Source: Sanderia malayensis (taxonomy: Eukaryota > Cnidaria > Scyphozoa > Semaeostomeae > Pelagiidae). From it: a DNA stretch of 64,000 nt. A program made the translations under genes and the position numbers. Positions 32,867 to 45,680 of the stretch are shown here, piece by piece (the first letter of the stretch is position 1; each line of letters begins with the position of its first letter). Location of the stretch: the NCBI GenBank assembly GCA_013076295.1, contig RQOL01000252.1, positions 1-64,000 on the forward strand, written 5' to 3'. The notes under the pieces were generated by a model. The model was not told the origin of the DNA, ran no database searches, and saw nothing but the letters and a program-made list of their open reading frames with translations.

Positions 32867-32904
32867 TTAAAGATTTACATATGATCGTTAGCCTATATAT
32901 ACTA

Positions 32905-34640
32905 CTCGTGATGCCCTTCAAATTGCTTTGGATGTGTTCGGAAAGCATCCGTTTACATTCGATTGCCACGTTCAAATTGCAAATTGTTACTGGACATTTG
33001 AGCTGTTCGAAAAAGCAAATAAATGCTTCGAGTCAGCAAAATTTTTTGCCGAAAATATGAACATGCAAGATGTTAAACAATATGCAGGCTATCTTCTAGC
33101 CCATGGTCGTTGTCTCATTGATTCTAAAGTGAAAGAAAATGAACAACAGGGCGTTGCCTTGCTTGAGCAGTCTCTTGAAACGTGTGACGATACTCATAGC
33201 GAGTTTTTTGCTAGTGCCATCACTCGTCTGATGCGTTTTGATGTAACTTACTACAAAAGAAAACTGCTACCTTATTTTTACGATTTAGAAAACCCATCTG
33301 GAAACATATGCAATTCTTTGACAGGATGTGTCATGTTTAGTGAGGACATTAGCGAATTACTCAGGGCAAGCTCTTTTCTTGGAAAAATTTTGGAGAAAAA
33401 CAAGGTATGGTCAAAGAAATGTTTTGAGCAGATGAAAGCGCTGTTGGAATGGAACAACATGATATTGGATCATCCTGATGTTTTAAACGATCCAGTCAAA
33501 GCGGAGGCTAACAAAGAAAGAGTAATGTCTCTTGCTAAAGAAGCTCTGAGTAATTGCAACTTTCCATCAATTTGGGCGTACATTGTAATTGTTCTCTGCT
33601 GCTATGATGTAAAATATTATGAATATGTTTTACCCTACTTTAAGAAACAAACACAACCACGTAAAGAGTTATTTGTTCTTATCAAAGAAAAATTCATCAT
33701 TAAAATGAATGCAGCCTATTGTGAAAATGATGGAGACAATATTGAAAGATCTTCCACCAAAGCTGTTAACGAAATGCAAGAAGCAATTACCCACTTAGAG
33801 CATATCATTAAAGGCATTGATGGCCGAAGAAGATCATTTTGTATACAGTCATTATATTTTTGGAACAAACTAATTGCGGAAACGACGTTGGCCAAGGACA
33901 GAGAACAGTTTGCAAGAAAAGCTCTAGATTATATGGAGCAGGGAGCAGTTGAACCATACGCAAACAAAATTGAAAATTTGAAGAAAATTCAAAATCGTAC
34001 TACGCTAATGGTCCAAGCAGATAAACTGCTAGAGATGTTAAAAGTCCGAAAAGTTTTATTGAAAATGATTTCCAGAATGAAGATTCCGAAAAACCAGAGA
34101 GATAATCTTGAGAAAGACTATTGGAGGTTACTTGGTGACTCTATGAAAAGTACTAACCTCCATGTCAAAGTTAACATAATCAAAGATGCTTTTGAAGTTT
34201 CAGGCATGTCAATCCAGACGTATCCACGGTATTTGGAGGTATTGTTTCAACTTTTATCTTCGGCAGAAAGTGGAGTGTGTGAATGGCAATGCGAAGTATT
34301 TATTAAATACTTACCAAAGCTTTTGAGCTTTGACGGATTTGACCAAACCCATCTGCATCCAGGAGTTGCTATTGGCCAAAGATTCCTCACCCACCTAAGT
34401 GACAATAATAGACGTCACTTTAAAAGCGAAAGAATGGTGCAGTTCGAAATTCTTTACATAATGGCAATATGTACAGAAGGAAGACTTGATGTCAGTGAAA
34501 GAATAATCAATGCTGAATCTGCGAGATCGCTATTTGAGAGGGTTAAGGATAACGATGGATTGCAGGACAAGATGACGAAGCTAACAGATTTTGTGGCAAA
34601 CAATATTCCCATCCATTCCGTTACCATAGATGATGAATGA
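32905..34640 (+). CDS. TPR-like C-terminal part of a STAND protein, 5'-truncated copy
   Basis: Open for about 578 codons (first ATG 32,928, giving 570 residues) to TGA at 34,638-34,640. It matches the 3' part of the broken gene at 15,850-17,600 in inverted orientation, with roughly twenty differences in a 230-residue stretch compared by eye. It consists of helical repeats of TPR character (CYWTFELFEKANKCFESAK, and later blocks around residues 240-420). The NTPase half is absent: homology begins abruptly at TCGTGATGCCC, 39 bp after the TTAA transposon. No promoter or start region of its own is apparent. An intact frame suggests recent truncation or continued use as a repeat-only protein. Confidence 0.7.
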
Positions 34641-36036
34641 CAGTGGTGCATGATCATTCAATATTACCCTCGGTTATACTGACTTTTGTTACATGTTTCG
34701 CGAGTGAGCTTGCAAGATTTAATGGGTTCAGATATTGATTCCCTATAAGCTTTTTGTTTGATTGTTTTATCATGCTTTGTTAATTTTACATAGTAGTCAT
34801 ATTAGACTGTAGAACCGTGAGTTAAAGTATAAATATAAGTATAGCTAAAAGTAAAATAAAATAATCGAATGAAGAACATCAATTTTGCCTGATCAATTTA
34901 TTCTAATTTTGCAGAAAGGCGACCAGGTTTAATTTCATATCAAAAGTATGTTAGTTTCGTATTTGACGAATAAAAAAAGTTCATAAATATAATTAAAATT
35001 TCCCTCCTCGAATTGTTTTCGTAGATAATGTGAAAAACTTTGATAAATCAGTAGCAATTTGATTATGTAAAGCTTTAAATTACTTACATGCTTTTTTATA
35101 TAATGCCGTCTGTTGTGAATGTAACGAAGCGACAACAGCAACAACTATTCTATTTTTTTATCCTGCACTTTATAGCTGAATGGGATAATAGATCTAAGGT
35201 GACTTTGTAATTTTTTAATTTGAAAAATATTATGTTTTTATTTTTAGTTGCTTCAACTTTGTTTGTTAGATTTTATACAGTTATTTGCCTCTTTATATTA
35301 GGACAGATTCATTTTAAAAACCTTTTGATGGATTTTAGAGACTTTGATAGATTCACTAGAAGTACGTAAAGATTGAATTCCCTGTACATAACACACCGTG
35401 CGTGTAAATTAACGTTCGTATATTGGATAAAATTTTAGAAAACAACCACGTTTGAATTCTCACGAGTTATCTGATGAAGCTAGAATGCAAAAAGACTTCA
35501 TCACATCCGACCGAAGAAGTATTTTACACGTCTATTAGAATCCGGTGTCATAGGCGTTTCGGTAATCTCAGGCAAAACAGCCCGGGGGACAAAAATGCCT
35601 AACAAATTTCGTGTCATGCAAAAGTGTCCCCCATCTTGGACAGTCGAAGACCCATTGCAAGCTGCGAATTTTTCCTCTGATTCTTTCGTTCCGTTTCGTT
35701 ACTCCCAGACACAAACCTCTGAACCAACTGTCCGAGAATGCTTAAACTTGGCTCAAAGTTATCAGAAGGCTCGAATTAGTTGATTCGACAAAATCAAAGC
35801 CATATTTCACTGAGTTTCAAGTTTTGGAATTTGGCTGCAGGCTATTCATGATACATTGCTGACGTAATTCACTTGTTGCGAACACTTCCAGGCACCAATT
35901 TCTGAACCAACTGTCCTAGAAAGCTTATTCTGAACCAACATAATCGAAATTATTTGAAATTATTTAAATTCTGATAGCTCCATCCATTCTCTGGATCAAA
36001 AATTTAGATATCATAGTAGATTTATTTATATAGATA
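34641..36036. other. Noncoding flank, inverted counterpart of 14,330-15,850
   Basis: No gene seen. Same order of landmarks as the left arm, reversed and with many base differences; AAGTATAAATATAAG stands where the other arm has a TATACT microsatellite. Confidence 0.5.
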
Positions 36037-36982
36037 CAGTCAACTTTGTCTAGTTCGAGCTCTATGGGTTATTCCAAATTTGTACGAATTACAGAAAGTT
36101 CGAAGTATAAGATTTTTCATGAAGTGCCATATTTTACCCCTAGTTACCCCATACCTCCGTTTTATGGCCATAAACTATATTTCTATGACCATTCTTATGG
36201 ATTAAAGGCATTTTAAAGAAGCAAAATGGTCTATTAATTATTATAATAGAAAACAAAAAATATATCGATCAAATCACAACGTAGAAAATTGTTGTGCAAA
36301 GCGTCCATTACTGCCTTTGTCTAAGTGCCCCACGACTTTGTCATCTTTGAGCACACCCACGGCATATTTATTCGTTGGGTTCTCTTGTTGTCTTTTAGCT
36401 TCTAAAGATTTATTAATTACAGGTCTTCATACACTTTGGTACACGTGATAACCTTTCACATGAGATAGAACGCTCCAATTTTTTGTAACAATAATTGGCA
36501 GTTCAGCATCGAAAGGAATTGAAACTTCGTTTGTTGGCCTTAATACCTCCTCTGCATCTTCAATGAACTTGACAGGCTTGGGTACCTTAGTTAGTGCCAT
36601 TAATAAAGTTCTACTGATCGGATTTGACTTCTAGAAAGTGCCACGCTTAAACAGCATTGTAAAAATCACTGTCTGGCATCCTGTACTAAGTCTCTGTAAG
36701 TCAATTTGCGTCAATTTGCCTATTGAGGCAAGCTTCAATGGGCTTGCCAGAGACCAGAGTAAAAATAAAAAGTTATGTAATCAGGTAATTAACTAAAATT
36801 AGCGCAAAATTTGAATTACAGAGGGTATTTTTCTGACGGGACAAAAAAATGGTCGAATTGAATTACAAAAAGTTTGAATTATAGAGGTTCGAATTGTTAG
36901 GAATTTTTGAAGGGACCACAGAATTTGGTTCGAATAAGTAAAAGTTCGAATTACACGAGTTCGAATTAGACAGAGTTGACTG
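36037..36982 (-). mobile_element. TA-target transposon with HIRAN-like passenger, copy C
   Basis: Inverted counterpart of 13,425-14,327 with the same ends and TA flanks (36,035-36,036, 36,983-36,984). The passenger frame is also broken here. Presence in both arms dates insertion before their divergence. Confidence 0.6.
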
Positions 36983-37890
36983 TATCTGCATACATAATTT
37001 TGTCCCAATGCCGACCCGAAGACATGATCAATATCATCGGATCGAGTAACCTTTAAACGTTTATAAGTCGCACTTGTCCAGTTTGGAACGTTTTGATGGT
37101 AGACATGGAGTTGTATTGCGTATATTAGGCCTAGCCAGCAGTCACAAAGCTACCGTCTAGGTTAAAATTTAAATAATCGTAACAACAATATTTCCTGTAT
37201 TAATAAGATATAATATATGAGAAGATAGAGATATAACAACAATTTGTGGCACTGAAGGTCAGGTAAGCAAATTTTTAAATGCTTGTTAATCCAAAAATTA
37301 AGCAGGGTTAATGTTCGAAAGATAATTGCCTTATTGCGTGGCTGCCAATATATACTGTATCTTTTTTGCTAAGTCGGATACTAGCTGCCATACACAGCTC
37401 ATCAAAATACCGGTGAGACTTTGGGGCCCATTAGATTTGTCACCAATCAGTCTTGTGGGCTCGTTTTATCCAATCATTTATTCGCTGGAGCTCATAGCAA
37501 TAGCACAATTTCTCCCTCCCTCCTTGTTCGCCTCTATTTTTTTGAGTTATTTCATCTTTATTTTCGCAGTTTAACCATCCGGTTAAAGTGTACCTGGCGG
37601 AATTGTTTCGGAATCGGAATAACCGACGTAAATGCCTTCTCTGCCCAAGCAATCCGGGCCGGTAGGCTAACCGCCCAATTTCTTGAGATAACATTAATCA
37701 ATTGTGATATAGAGAGCTCACATTTTAAATTAGCACGAAAAACTTTCCAAAAGCATGTTACTAAAAATTCTTACACTCGCTTCTCACTTTGATGCTTTGG
37801 CTCTTGGTTTCGAGTGCTCACTGTTACTCGTGTCAGTGGAATTCGTTGCAATCAAAAGATTATCTGTGCAGTAGGTTAGTCCCCGATGTA
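36983..37890. other. Noncoding segment with an arm-specific replacement
   Basis: No gene recognised. Flanks match 12,240-12,460 and 13,090-13,420 of the other arm, inverted. The middle (about 37,345-37,650) is unrelated to the LINE fragment found there and includes TTAACCATCCGGTTAAAG. Confidence 0.45.
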
Positions 37891-39362
37891 TGCGTCCTAT
37901 AAGGTCCCGAAACATTAAATTCATATATATCCTATAGGAGCTAAGGGTCTAGGAAAACTGCTCAAGTCATATATATCCTAAAGGGTCCCGAAGCAATGTA
38001 TGATGTACAGTACATTACATTATATTTCTGAGTATGTGTAGATATAGTAAACAGAAGTATATAGCGGTAGATAGAATGTATAAAGTGTATAAAAGCACGG
38101 TAGAAATACAATGTAGGATACCTTTCTCAATATATGTACATATAGTAACTTATTCAGAAATATATCCTAGAATGTACTTCCACCATGCTTATATACACTA
38201 TATACATTCTATATACTGTTATACACCTCTGTTTACTATATCTACATGTATTCAGAAAGATATCTTACATTGTACTTCTACCGTCCTTATATACACTTTA
38301 TAGGTTCTATCTACTGTTATACACCTCTGTTTACTATCTCTACATATATTCAGAAATATATCCTACAATGTATTTCAACCGTCTTATATACAATATATAC
38401 ATTCTATCTACTGTTATATACGTCTGTTTACTATATCTACACATGTTAAGAAATATATCCTAGGGTGTACTTCCACCATGCTTATATACACTATATACAT
38501 TCTATCTACTATCATATACGTCTGTTTACTATATCTACATATATTCAGAAATATATCCTAGAATGTACTTCCACCATGCTTATATACACTATATACATTC
38601 TATCTACTATCATATACGTCTGTTTACTATATCTACATATATTCAGAAATATATCCTAGAATGTACTTCCACCGTCTTATATACACTATATACATTCTAT
38701 CTATTATCATATACGTCTGTTTACTATATCTACATATATTCAAAAATATATCCTACAATGTATTTCAACCGTTTTCTATACAATATATACATTCTATCTA
38801 CCGCTATATTCATCTGTTTACTATATCTACACTTATTCAGAAATATATCCTAGAATGTACTTCCACCATGCTTATATACATTATATTCATTCTATCTATT
38901 GTTATACACCTCTGTTTACTATCTCTACATATTTTCAGAAATATATCCTAGAATGTACTTCCACCGTCTTATATACACTATAGACCTTCTATCTACTGTT
39001 ATATACGTCTTTTACTATATCTACATATATTCAGAAATATATCCTACAATGTATTTCAACCGTCTTATATACAATATATACATTCTATCCACTGTTATAT
39101 ACCTCTGTTTACTATATCCAGACTTATTCAGAAATATATCCTAGAATGTACTTCGCCGTACTTATGTACATTATATACATTCTATCTACCGCTATATACT
39201 TCTGTTTACTATATCTACACATACTCAGAAATATAATGTAATGTACTGTACATCATACATTGTTTCGGACCCTTTAGTATATATGACTTGAACAGTGTTC
39301 CTAGACCCTTAGCTCCTATAGGATATATATGAATTTAATGTTTCGGGACCTTATAGGACGCA
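37891..39362. mobile_element. TIR element filled with a 98-bp minisatellite
   Basis: Ends TGCGTCCTATAAGGTCCCG and complement; the TIRs extend about 200 bp. Between them (about 38,150-39,240) lie about 11 tandem units of close to 98 bp, each with CAGAAATATATCCTA(G/C)AATGTA, a TTCCACC(A/G)T segment and CTGTTTACTATATCTACA. No clear target duplication at the borders (GATGTA / AATACT). Translations of the repeat are periodic and not genes. No such insert is present in the other two copies at this position. Confidence 0.75.
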
Positions 39363-40065
39363 AATACTTTGTCGAGAACTGAAATCAGTGAATCTGTCTG
39401 GCTGAATCTTCAAACAGCATCACACAAAACAAAAGAAAGTCATTCAAGTGTTTGGCTTTTATAATGCAGTCAGTACGCTTGAACTGGTATAACTGGACAT
39501 TTCAACGAGTTGCACGCACTTTATATGTGCGCTTGGATTCCTCTTGAGAGTAGTATATGTTTGCTTTTAAATAAAAAGTGCGAACCAATCTTCCGATCCC
39601 CCCTGACCACAAATACCCTCGATATAACGAATTTGTACAGACATTCTGGCCCATTTGTGTTTGGAATTCTTCATAAAAAAATGTCCCTATTGTACAACGA
39701 ACGCCCGCTATTGCGAACTATTTTCTCGGTCCCTACAGAGTTCGTTATAGCGGAATTCCACTGTATTTTTTATCCAAAAGGTTCCTTTGAGTTAATTTTT
39801 ATTTCCAAAACATTGAACTCAATGAATTTTGCTTTCTTTCCGCCCCTGCTCAAATGTGACATGGTATGAAGGTAGGGAGAAATCGCATGCGTTACAGGCA
39901 AGTGCCGCTTCGGTAGCAGGGCACTGTGGGCAGGCAGCGACACGACAGCCCTTCTTCGTCCGTCTGACTGACTCAATCTCGATTCTCTCTCGACTCAAGA
40001 GTCAAGCAATCAACTTTGCAACTCCAGCCAGCTTGCCCAATTTGTCCGATAACACCACCAAGATC

Positions 40066-43000
40066 ATGGCTTCTCCATTACGTGTTCTCGTGGGCTGTAA
40101 GAGAGTTATAGATTATGCTGTGAAGGTGAAATGTTTAATATGATTTTTGCCAGAGTATTTTATATAGTTTGCAATTTTATGTAAATTTTTGCCTCGGTGG
40201 AGTTTAGGCCACTCAGGTATCAAGTATCTTGATACCTGAGTGGTCTTCGACTGCTAATATACCCAGCTATTATTTTGTACCTTGGATATAACATAAAAAC
40301 ACACAGACCCTCTTTTAATAAATGCAGGAGTGTTTTTTGGTGCCCTTTTATCTTTTGTAACATTGTTTTATTTAGATTCGAGTGAAGCCAGATAAAACCG
40401 GAGTTGTCACAGATGGCGTGAAACACAGTATGAACCCATTTGATGAAATTGCTATCGAAGAGGTGAAATTGCCCTCTTATTTAAAAATTTTTGATTTTTT
40501 ACTAATGCAAGTCAATAATCGACCAACAGAACAGGGCAGAACAATGGAAAATTACCATTGGACAATGTGCATCTGGACCTGATTGAATAATGCCACACTT
40601 TGCAGACATAAAAACGCAAACTTAGTTTTCCATATCTTTAATACAATTTGTATTTATTTTCTAGGCAATAAGAATGAAGGAGAAAAAAGTAGCCAGTGAA
40701 GTTATTGCACTGAGTTGTGGACCAGCAAAAAGCGAGGTTTGAATTAATTTTGCATTTTGTTAATTTGTGATTGCGATATCTATCTAACATGATGGTGTGT
40801 ATCAAATGAAGTAACATTATCATTTTTATTGTTGTGAATTAGACATGTATTACATTTGAAATCATTACTCAATTGATTTCAGCTTATTTTGAAAACATAT
40901 TTGCAGGAAACATTAAGAACAGCATTGGCCATGGGGCTGACAGAGGAGTGCATGTAGTTTTAAGTGATAAAGAATATTCTACACTGCAGCCCTTAGCTGT
41001 TGCAAAATTGATGGCCAAAGTTGTTGAAGAAGAAAATGTAGATGTAGTTCTTGTGGAAAGCAGGTAAATCTTTCACATGCATGCATAGTGCAAAAATCTT
41101 TTGCATTTTAGCTTGATTTGCTAAAAGCTCCACATATTAATGTAAACAACATTAATTATTTGATGAGGCAAAATATTTGTACATTCTTATGAACTTTGAT
41201 GCTTCTATCATTACATTCAAAATACATCTGTATGATACTAACTACATTTAGATAATGTTTTCATGCATACTGTAATGTGTTGATTAAACACCCAGGGCAT
41301 TTATTTGATTTTTTTATACTTTAGGGGGGCTTCTATTTGAGGGGGCATTTAAAAGAGGGGGCGTTTATTAATAAACGTCTAATGATGATCCACTTAGCAT
41401 GAAACTCTGAGTAACAACTAAAAATGTCTGGTTTCAGAAGTATAATTTAAAAAACCTCTAAATATCTAGTTCAAAGTCATTTATTGTAAAAAATTTTAAA
41501 ATAGGTGGGTTTTATTCGAAGGGGCATTTAAAAGAAGGGGGCATTTAATCAAGGCATTATGGTAGTTTTATGCTTCACTATTGGCTTCTGTTATTGATCA
41601 TTTTGATTATGTATGTGATATTCTTATTACATTGTTGTTTTTTTAGGCTATTGATGATGATTCAAATCAAACTGCTCAACTACTTGCCTCTGTTCTTGAT
41701 TGGCCTCAGGTATTTTTAATTCTATTTCCCAAACCTAGACTCTGGTAAATACTAGACAGGGTCACCGAACATTAAGTCAGGCTTCTCAGACCACTGCCAA
41801 TAAGTTAAAAGGATATCTTCATTCCTGTAAATCTTTGGTTTCTACTTTTAGTCTTAACCTGTCTCATGCCCTCCCATGCTCACAACCTTTCAGGCAGTGA
41901 GCATGGGACCTCTCATACCAAGAGCATTGGTCTTCATACCAAGACCTCTAATAGAGGTCTTGGTGTGAAGTGTAAATATTATTTTTAAAAGCTTGTCCTA
42001 ATGTTGAATTGTTGTTTACAACTAAACTAATGAACATCCAATGGGGTTAAACAAGCCTTCGATTCAGTATTTTTCTGGGAGCTTATCTTAAAAGTGCACT
42101 ATTTATCTCATTGGGAGTTGTTCTCACTTTGTAAAAAGCTTACAAAGATTGAAAGACAACTGATAGGAAGTCAAGCTCTTTCAGTAACTGCAAATCACTC
42201 CAAAAGCCCATACAACATTGCTATTGATTAAGATGAGCAAACATGATAACATCACTGAAAAAGATAAATTTGTAAACATGCTAGTTTAAAAAATGCTCTT
42301 TATTACTTTTTATACTGCCCCACACAGATTTTAGTTATATCATGTTGGTACAAAAATTCTGACCAGCTTGCAATAAAGGCTAGCAGTAAAACTTTACTGA
42401 ATACTCTCCTCTGAGTTTTAATGTTTCTAAAATTTTGACTTGGGAATTCTTATTGTATTTTGCAGGCCACTTTTGCTTCTAAAGTTGAAAAAGATGCCGA
42501 AAAGTTGCGTGTGACTCGTGAAATTGACGGTGGCCTGGAAACGATCAATGTTAAGCTTCCATGTGTTATTAGTGCAGATTTAAGGTAAGACAATTGTCAT
42601 TGCTGATGGAAAAGGGGAATGGAGCTTTATATGGTTTCAAATTTCTCAAATTTGCCACCAGTCTCCAGTACAGGTTTTTGAATCGAAATGTAATGTGACT
42701 TCTATATCCCTTTAGATTGAATGAGCCACGATATGCAACTTTGCCGAATATCATGGTAATGTAATGTATTCTATTTATGATGTAATTGTAGGTTTTATAT
42801 GGAATCTAAATTTGATTTAACATAATTTTGATATCGTAAAAGCAACCATGAGGTACACGAATTTTTTATAAGGAGGTTTGGCTAACGGTCAGTAGTAAAC
42901 ATACCTGAACTCGCAGCCAAATTCGAGTACTCAAAATTCCTTAGCAATTTCTTAACTTTTTCTTCCTGCTTCGTTCAAATAAAAGTAGGAACAAATAAAT

Positions 43001-45680
43001 ATAGGGTTGTAAAGATGTCAGAAGAGGCAAAGTAATCAGCTACGTGTAATAAAGCAAAACAGATTTTATAAAAGTACATACAATAGTGTACAAAGGTCCT
43101 TTGGACACTTATTTACCCCGCCCGCTCCCGTTAAAACAATGTTTTTCTCTCAAGCAGATCCCTGTGATCATCGCTCAGAAGGAATTTTGTTGATATTTTA
43201 TAAATCTGTGAGTAGGGTGATGGTGGGTGCGTGCAAAACTTACAAAAATGTCCCAGGACTTTTGTGTCCAATTGCAGTTTCTGAAATTCAAATATGGATG
43301 GTTTCTATCCTGTTAACTTATCCTGTCAATAGATGCAGTGGCGGATCCAGAGGGGTGCGGAGGTTGCTTGAGCACCCCTCAAATTTTTAAGACAAAACTT
43401 AAAATACGTATAGAAAATTTTCCCCAAAGTCCTATCTAATATTATAAGCATCTTGAGTATGATTGGGATTATTGTAAAATCTATTTTTGAGTTGCTCAGA
43501 TTGCGATTCTGTCTTGACAACTTTTCCTTTCGTTTTATGCCGATTCCAGCTAATTTGGTCTGCATATTAGCCCGGTGTTTGTCATGAGGAAAAATAGGTT
43601 GCTGGCCAATCATTGTTGTGAAGGAAAAGTTGCTCAAATTGAGCGGGAGCAACTCTTTATTTCAAAAATAGTTCGCAGGCCAATCAAAACATAGTATGAG
43701 GGTTGCTCAAATGGAGCGGGAGCAACTCTTTTTCAAAAATAGTTCGCAGACCAATCAAATCATCGTATAAGGGTTGCTCAAATGATCAAAGTCTCGTGAA
43801 GAGTGGCAGAGTACTGTACTGACCAGGAGTTGCTCAAGCAACTTTCATTCTATTCATCCAAAATGGCTGTTGCGCTTCGCAAAATCCGTGAAGTCATTTT
43901 GGATGAAAAACCTGATTATCATGACAAACAGAAAATTTTATGCAATTTTAAGGAAGCGTGTCTGCGCTTTGTTTCGGATTATTTTGAAAATCAAGACAAG
44001 GAAGCTTGTAATGTGAAAATCAAAAAGGCAAAGAGTGAGCTTGCGTTTGGGTTTGCCTAGGCCCGAAGAAGCAGCAAGGTTACAGTTTCCAACTTGTGAA
44101 AAAAATAGAGCTGGAAATCTTCAACCTATTGTGTAAATATTGAATTTATCAATTGTGACTGAGCATGATATAAATTGGTCTATATATGTTTTTTGTTGCT
44201 GGCTAAATGGCTCATAAAATTGAATTGACCACCTCTTTCTTAACATCCTAACCTAAGCAAGTTCAGGATTTCAGATTTACACAGATATATTATATGTGTG
44301 CTCTAAAACCAAACAGATTCTTTTTAGTGCTGCTTCATCCATTTCATTGATTGGGGACGAAAATTTGTCTGTTTATCTTCAATGTTTGACATGTATGGAG
44401 CTGTTATGCTATGCTATGTTATGCTATGCTGACCACCCTCTTCTTTATGGCCATATCAGAGATATTCAAATTGTTGATGAGAATAAAATTTTTTCTTTAT
44501 ACATCTCTAATGAGGCATACAAATAATTTTCAAAAAATGATAGAGTTCCAGCTGTATTGTCAGAAGCTGCAAATGTTGCAAATAATTAGTTTTTCATCAT
44601 TCATTAGTACTTCTGCTTCTGCAATTTCAAGTGTTCTTGGCAGACTAAATGAATGCTACTATCCCATTGTTGATAGCTCTTTTTGAGTCATATATGAGAT
44701 GCTGTTCAATTGGCATGTTAACCCTCAGTTGAATAATGAATGCAAGTCTATTGATCCTATCCATGGTTGAGAATAGGCTGAATGGACTTGCAATGTTGCA
44801 TGTCCACAGAGAAATTGACCTAGAACCACAAACTATTAATGACCGATTTGCAAACAAGCACCCAAGAAGAATGAAACTTCTTAGCATTTTAGTCACAGAA
44901 CATTCTGAGTAAACCCTGAGTTATCAATTTATTATCATATAAACTTGTTTGTTTGCTTTCCAGCAGTTTGTTTTGCTAGAAAATATTTTTGAAATTTTTT
45001 TACAATCTTAATGACTTTATTTTCATATTCATTTCACAATAAAACGAAACATTTTAATCGTTCTTTGTTAGCGACGTTCTACTAAAAATGGGCGTGGTTC
45101 ACAAAAGTTACGCCCCAAAAATTTCTTGAGCACCCCTCAATTTTTTTCCTGGATCCGCCCCTGAGATGTGTAGTCATCAGAACCGCAACCAAAGCCTAAT
45201 TTTGCTTTAGAGGTTTGACATTGAACCAAGAAGCCAAACCAATAAACTACCCGTAGATTTAATTTTACAAATTCCTTAGCAGTCTCCTATCCAATACTAA
45301 GGAGTCCCTAGATTTTGCCTACCCGGCTATACTACCTTGCTTTTAAAGAATTCCGTTATAAAAAGTGCGTGTATGCCGTTATATCGGCAGCTGGTTAGGC
45401 AGATTAAATTGCACACTTTAACCCTCAGAATGCTTTTGAAGCAGTCCAGGGGTGGAAGTGGTTTGGTAACTTTTACTGAATAGGCAATGATTTTCTTCTT
45501 TAGAAAGCAAAGAAGAAGAAGATAGCAAAGAAGAAGCCTGACGATCTTGGAGTTGACATAAAGCCTCATTTTGAAACTCTTAGTGTTGAAGATCCACCAG
45601 TTAGGGAGGCTGGAATTAAAGTAGAAAATGTTGACGCTTTAATAGATGCTTTGAAAAGCCAAGGCCTGATTCCCAAGTGA
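40066..45680 (+). CDS. ETFB: Electron transfer flavoprotein beta subunit, complete eight-exon copy C
   Basis: Exons 40,066-40,125, 40,376-40,462, 40,665-40,736, 40,907-41,063, 41,647-41,709, 42,466-42,584, 42,716-42,755 and 45,504-45,680. The product is the AMP-binding, electron-carrying beta chain of mitochondrial ETF, partner of the alpha chain. The recognition loop that contacts acyl-CoA dehydrogenases is present ([19 protein letters not shown]), as is EIDGGLET. Exon 4 is 157 nt, not 159: single bases are missing in GGGG(G) after CCAT and in GTTG before GAAAGC, compared with copies A and B. Without these the length would be 258 residues, against 255 in human. As written the frame is broken twice, but all other exons and splice sites are clean, so base-calling loss is the likely cause. 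Intron 7 holds a hAT remnant. AATAAA lies at 45,875. Confidence 0.9.
41275..41557. mobile_element. TA-target MITE in ETFB intron 4, copy C (internally deleted)
   Basis: Same family and site as in copies A and B; about 95 bp shorter in the centre. TA flanks at 41,273-41,274 and 41,558-41,559. Confidence 0.65.
43336..45163 (+). mobile_element. hAT-type transposon remnant in ETFB intron 7
   Basis: Ends CAGTGGCGGATCCAG and CTGGATCCGCCCCTG, with AGATG duplicated on both sides (43,331-43,335, 45,164-45,168); 5-6 bp duplications occur in some hAT subfamilies. A subterminal block of about 80-95 bp with TTGCTCAAATGGAGCGGGAG is repeated three times (43,560-43,790). A frame at 43,863-44,060 may be the transposase N-terminus. 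At 44,766-44,910 [17 protein letters not shown] and [11 protein letters not shown] match the C-terminal hAT dimerisation domain. The catalytic centre is deleted. Confidence 0.8.

Noticed and set aside
38034..39144. Several overlapping open frames of 60-96 codons
   Set aside because: They repeat with the 98-bp minisatellite unit and encode periodic Tyr/Ile-rich peptides; no gene features.
38150..39240. Possible CRISPR array
   Set aside because: Regular repeats but no unique spacers; units are contiguous 98-bp tandem copies in animal DNA.
43075..43275. Possible third copy of the CAATAGGGGACAAAAG MITE
   Set aside because: Ends are only loosely similar (CAATAGTGTACAAAG, CTTTTGTGTCCAATTG) and no TA duplication is clear; not annotated as a firm element.
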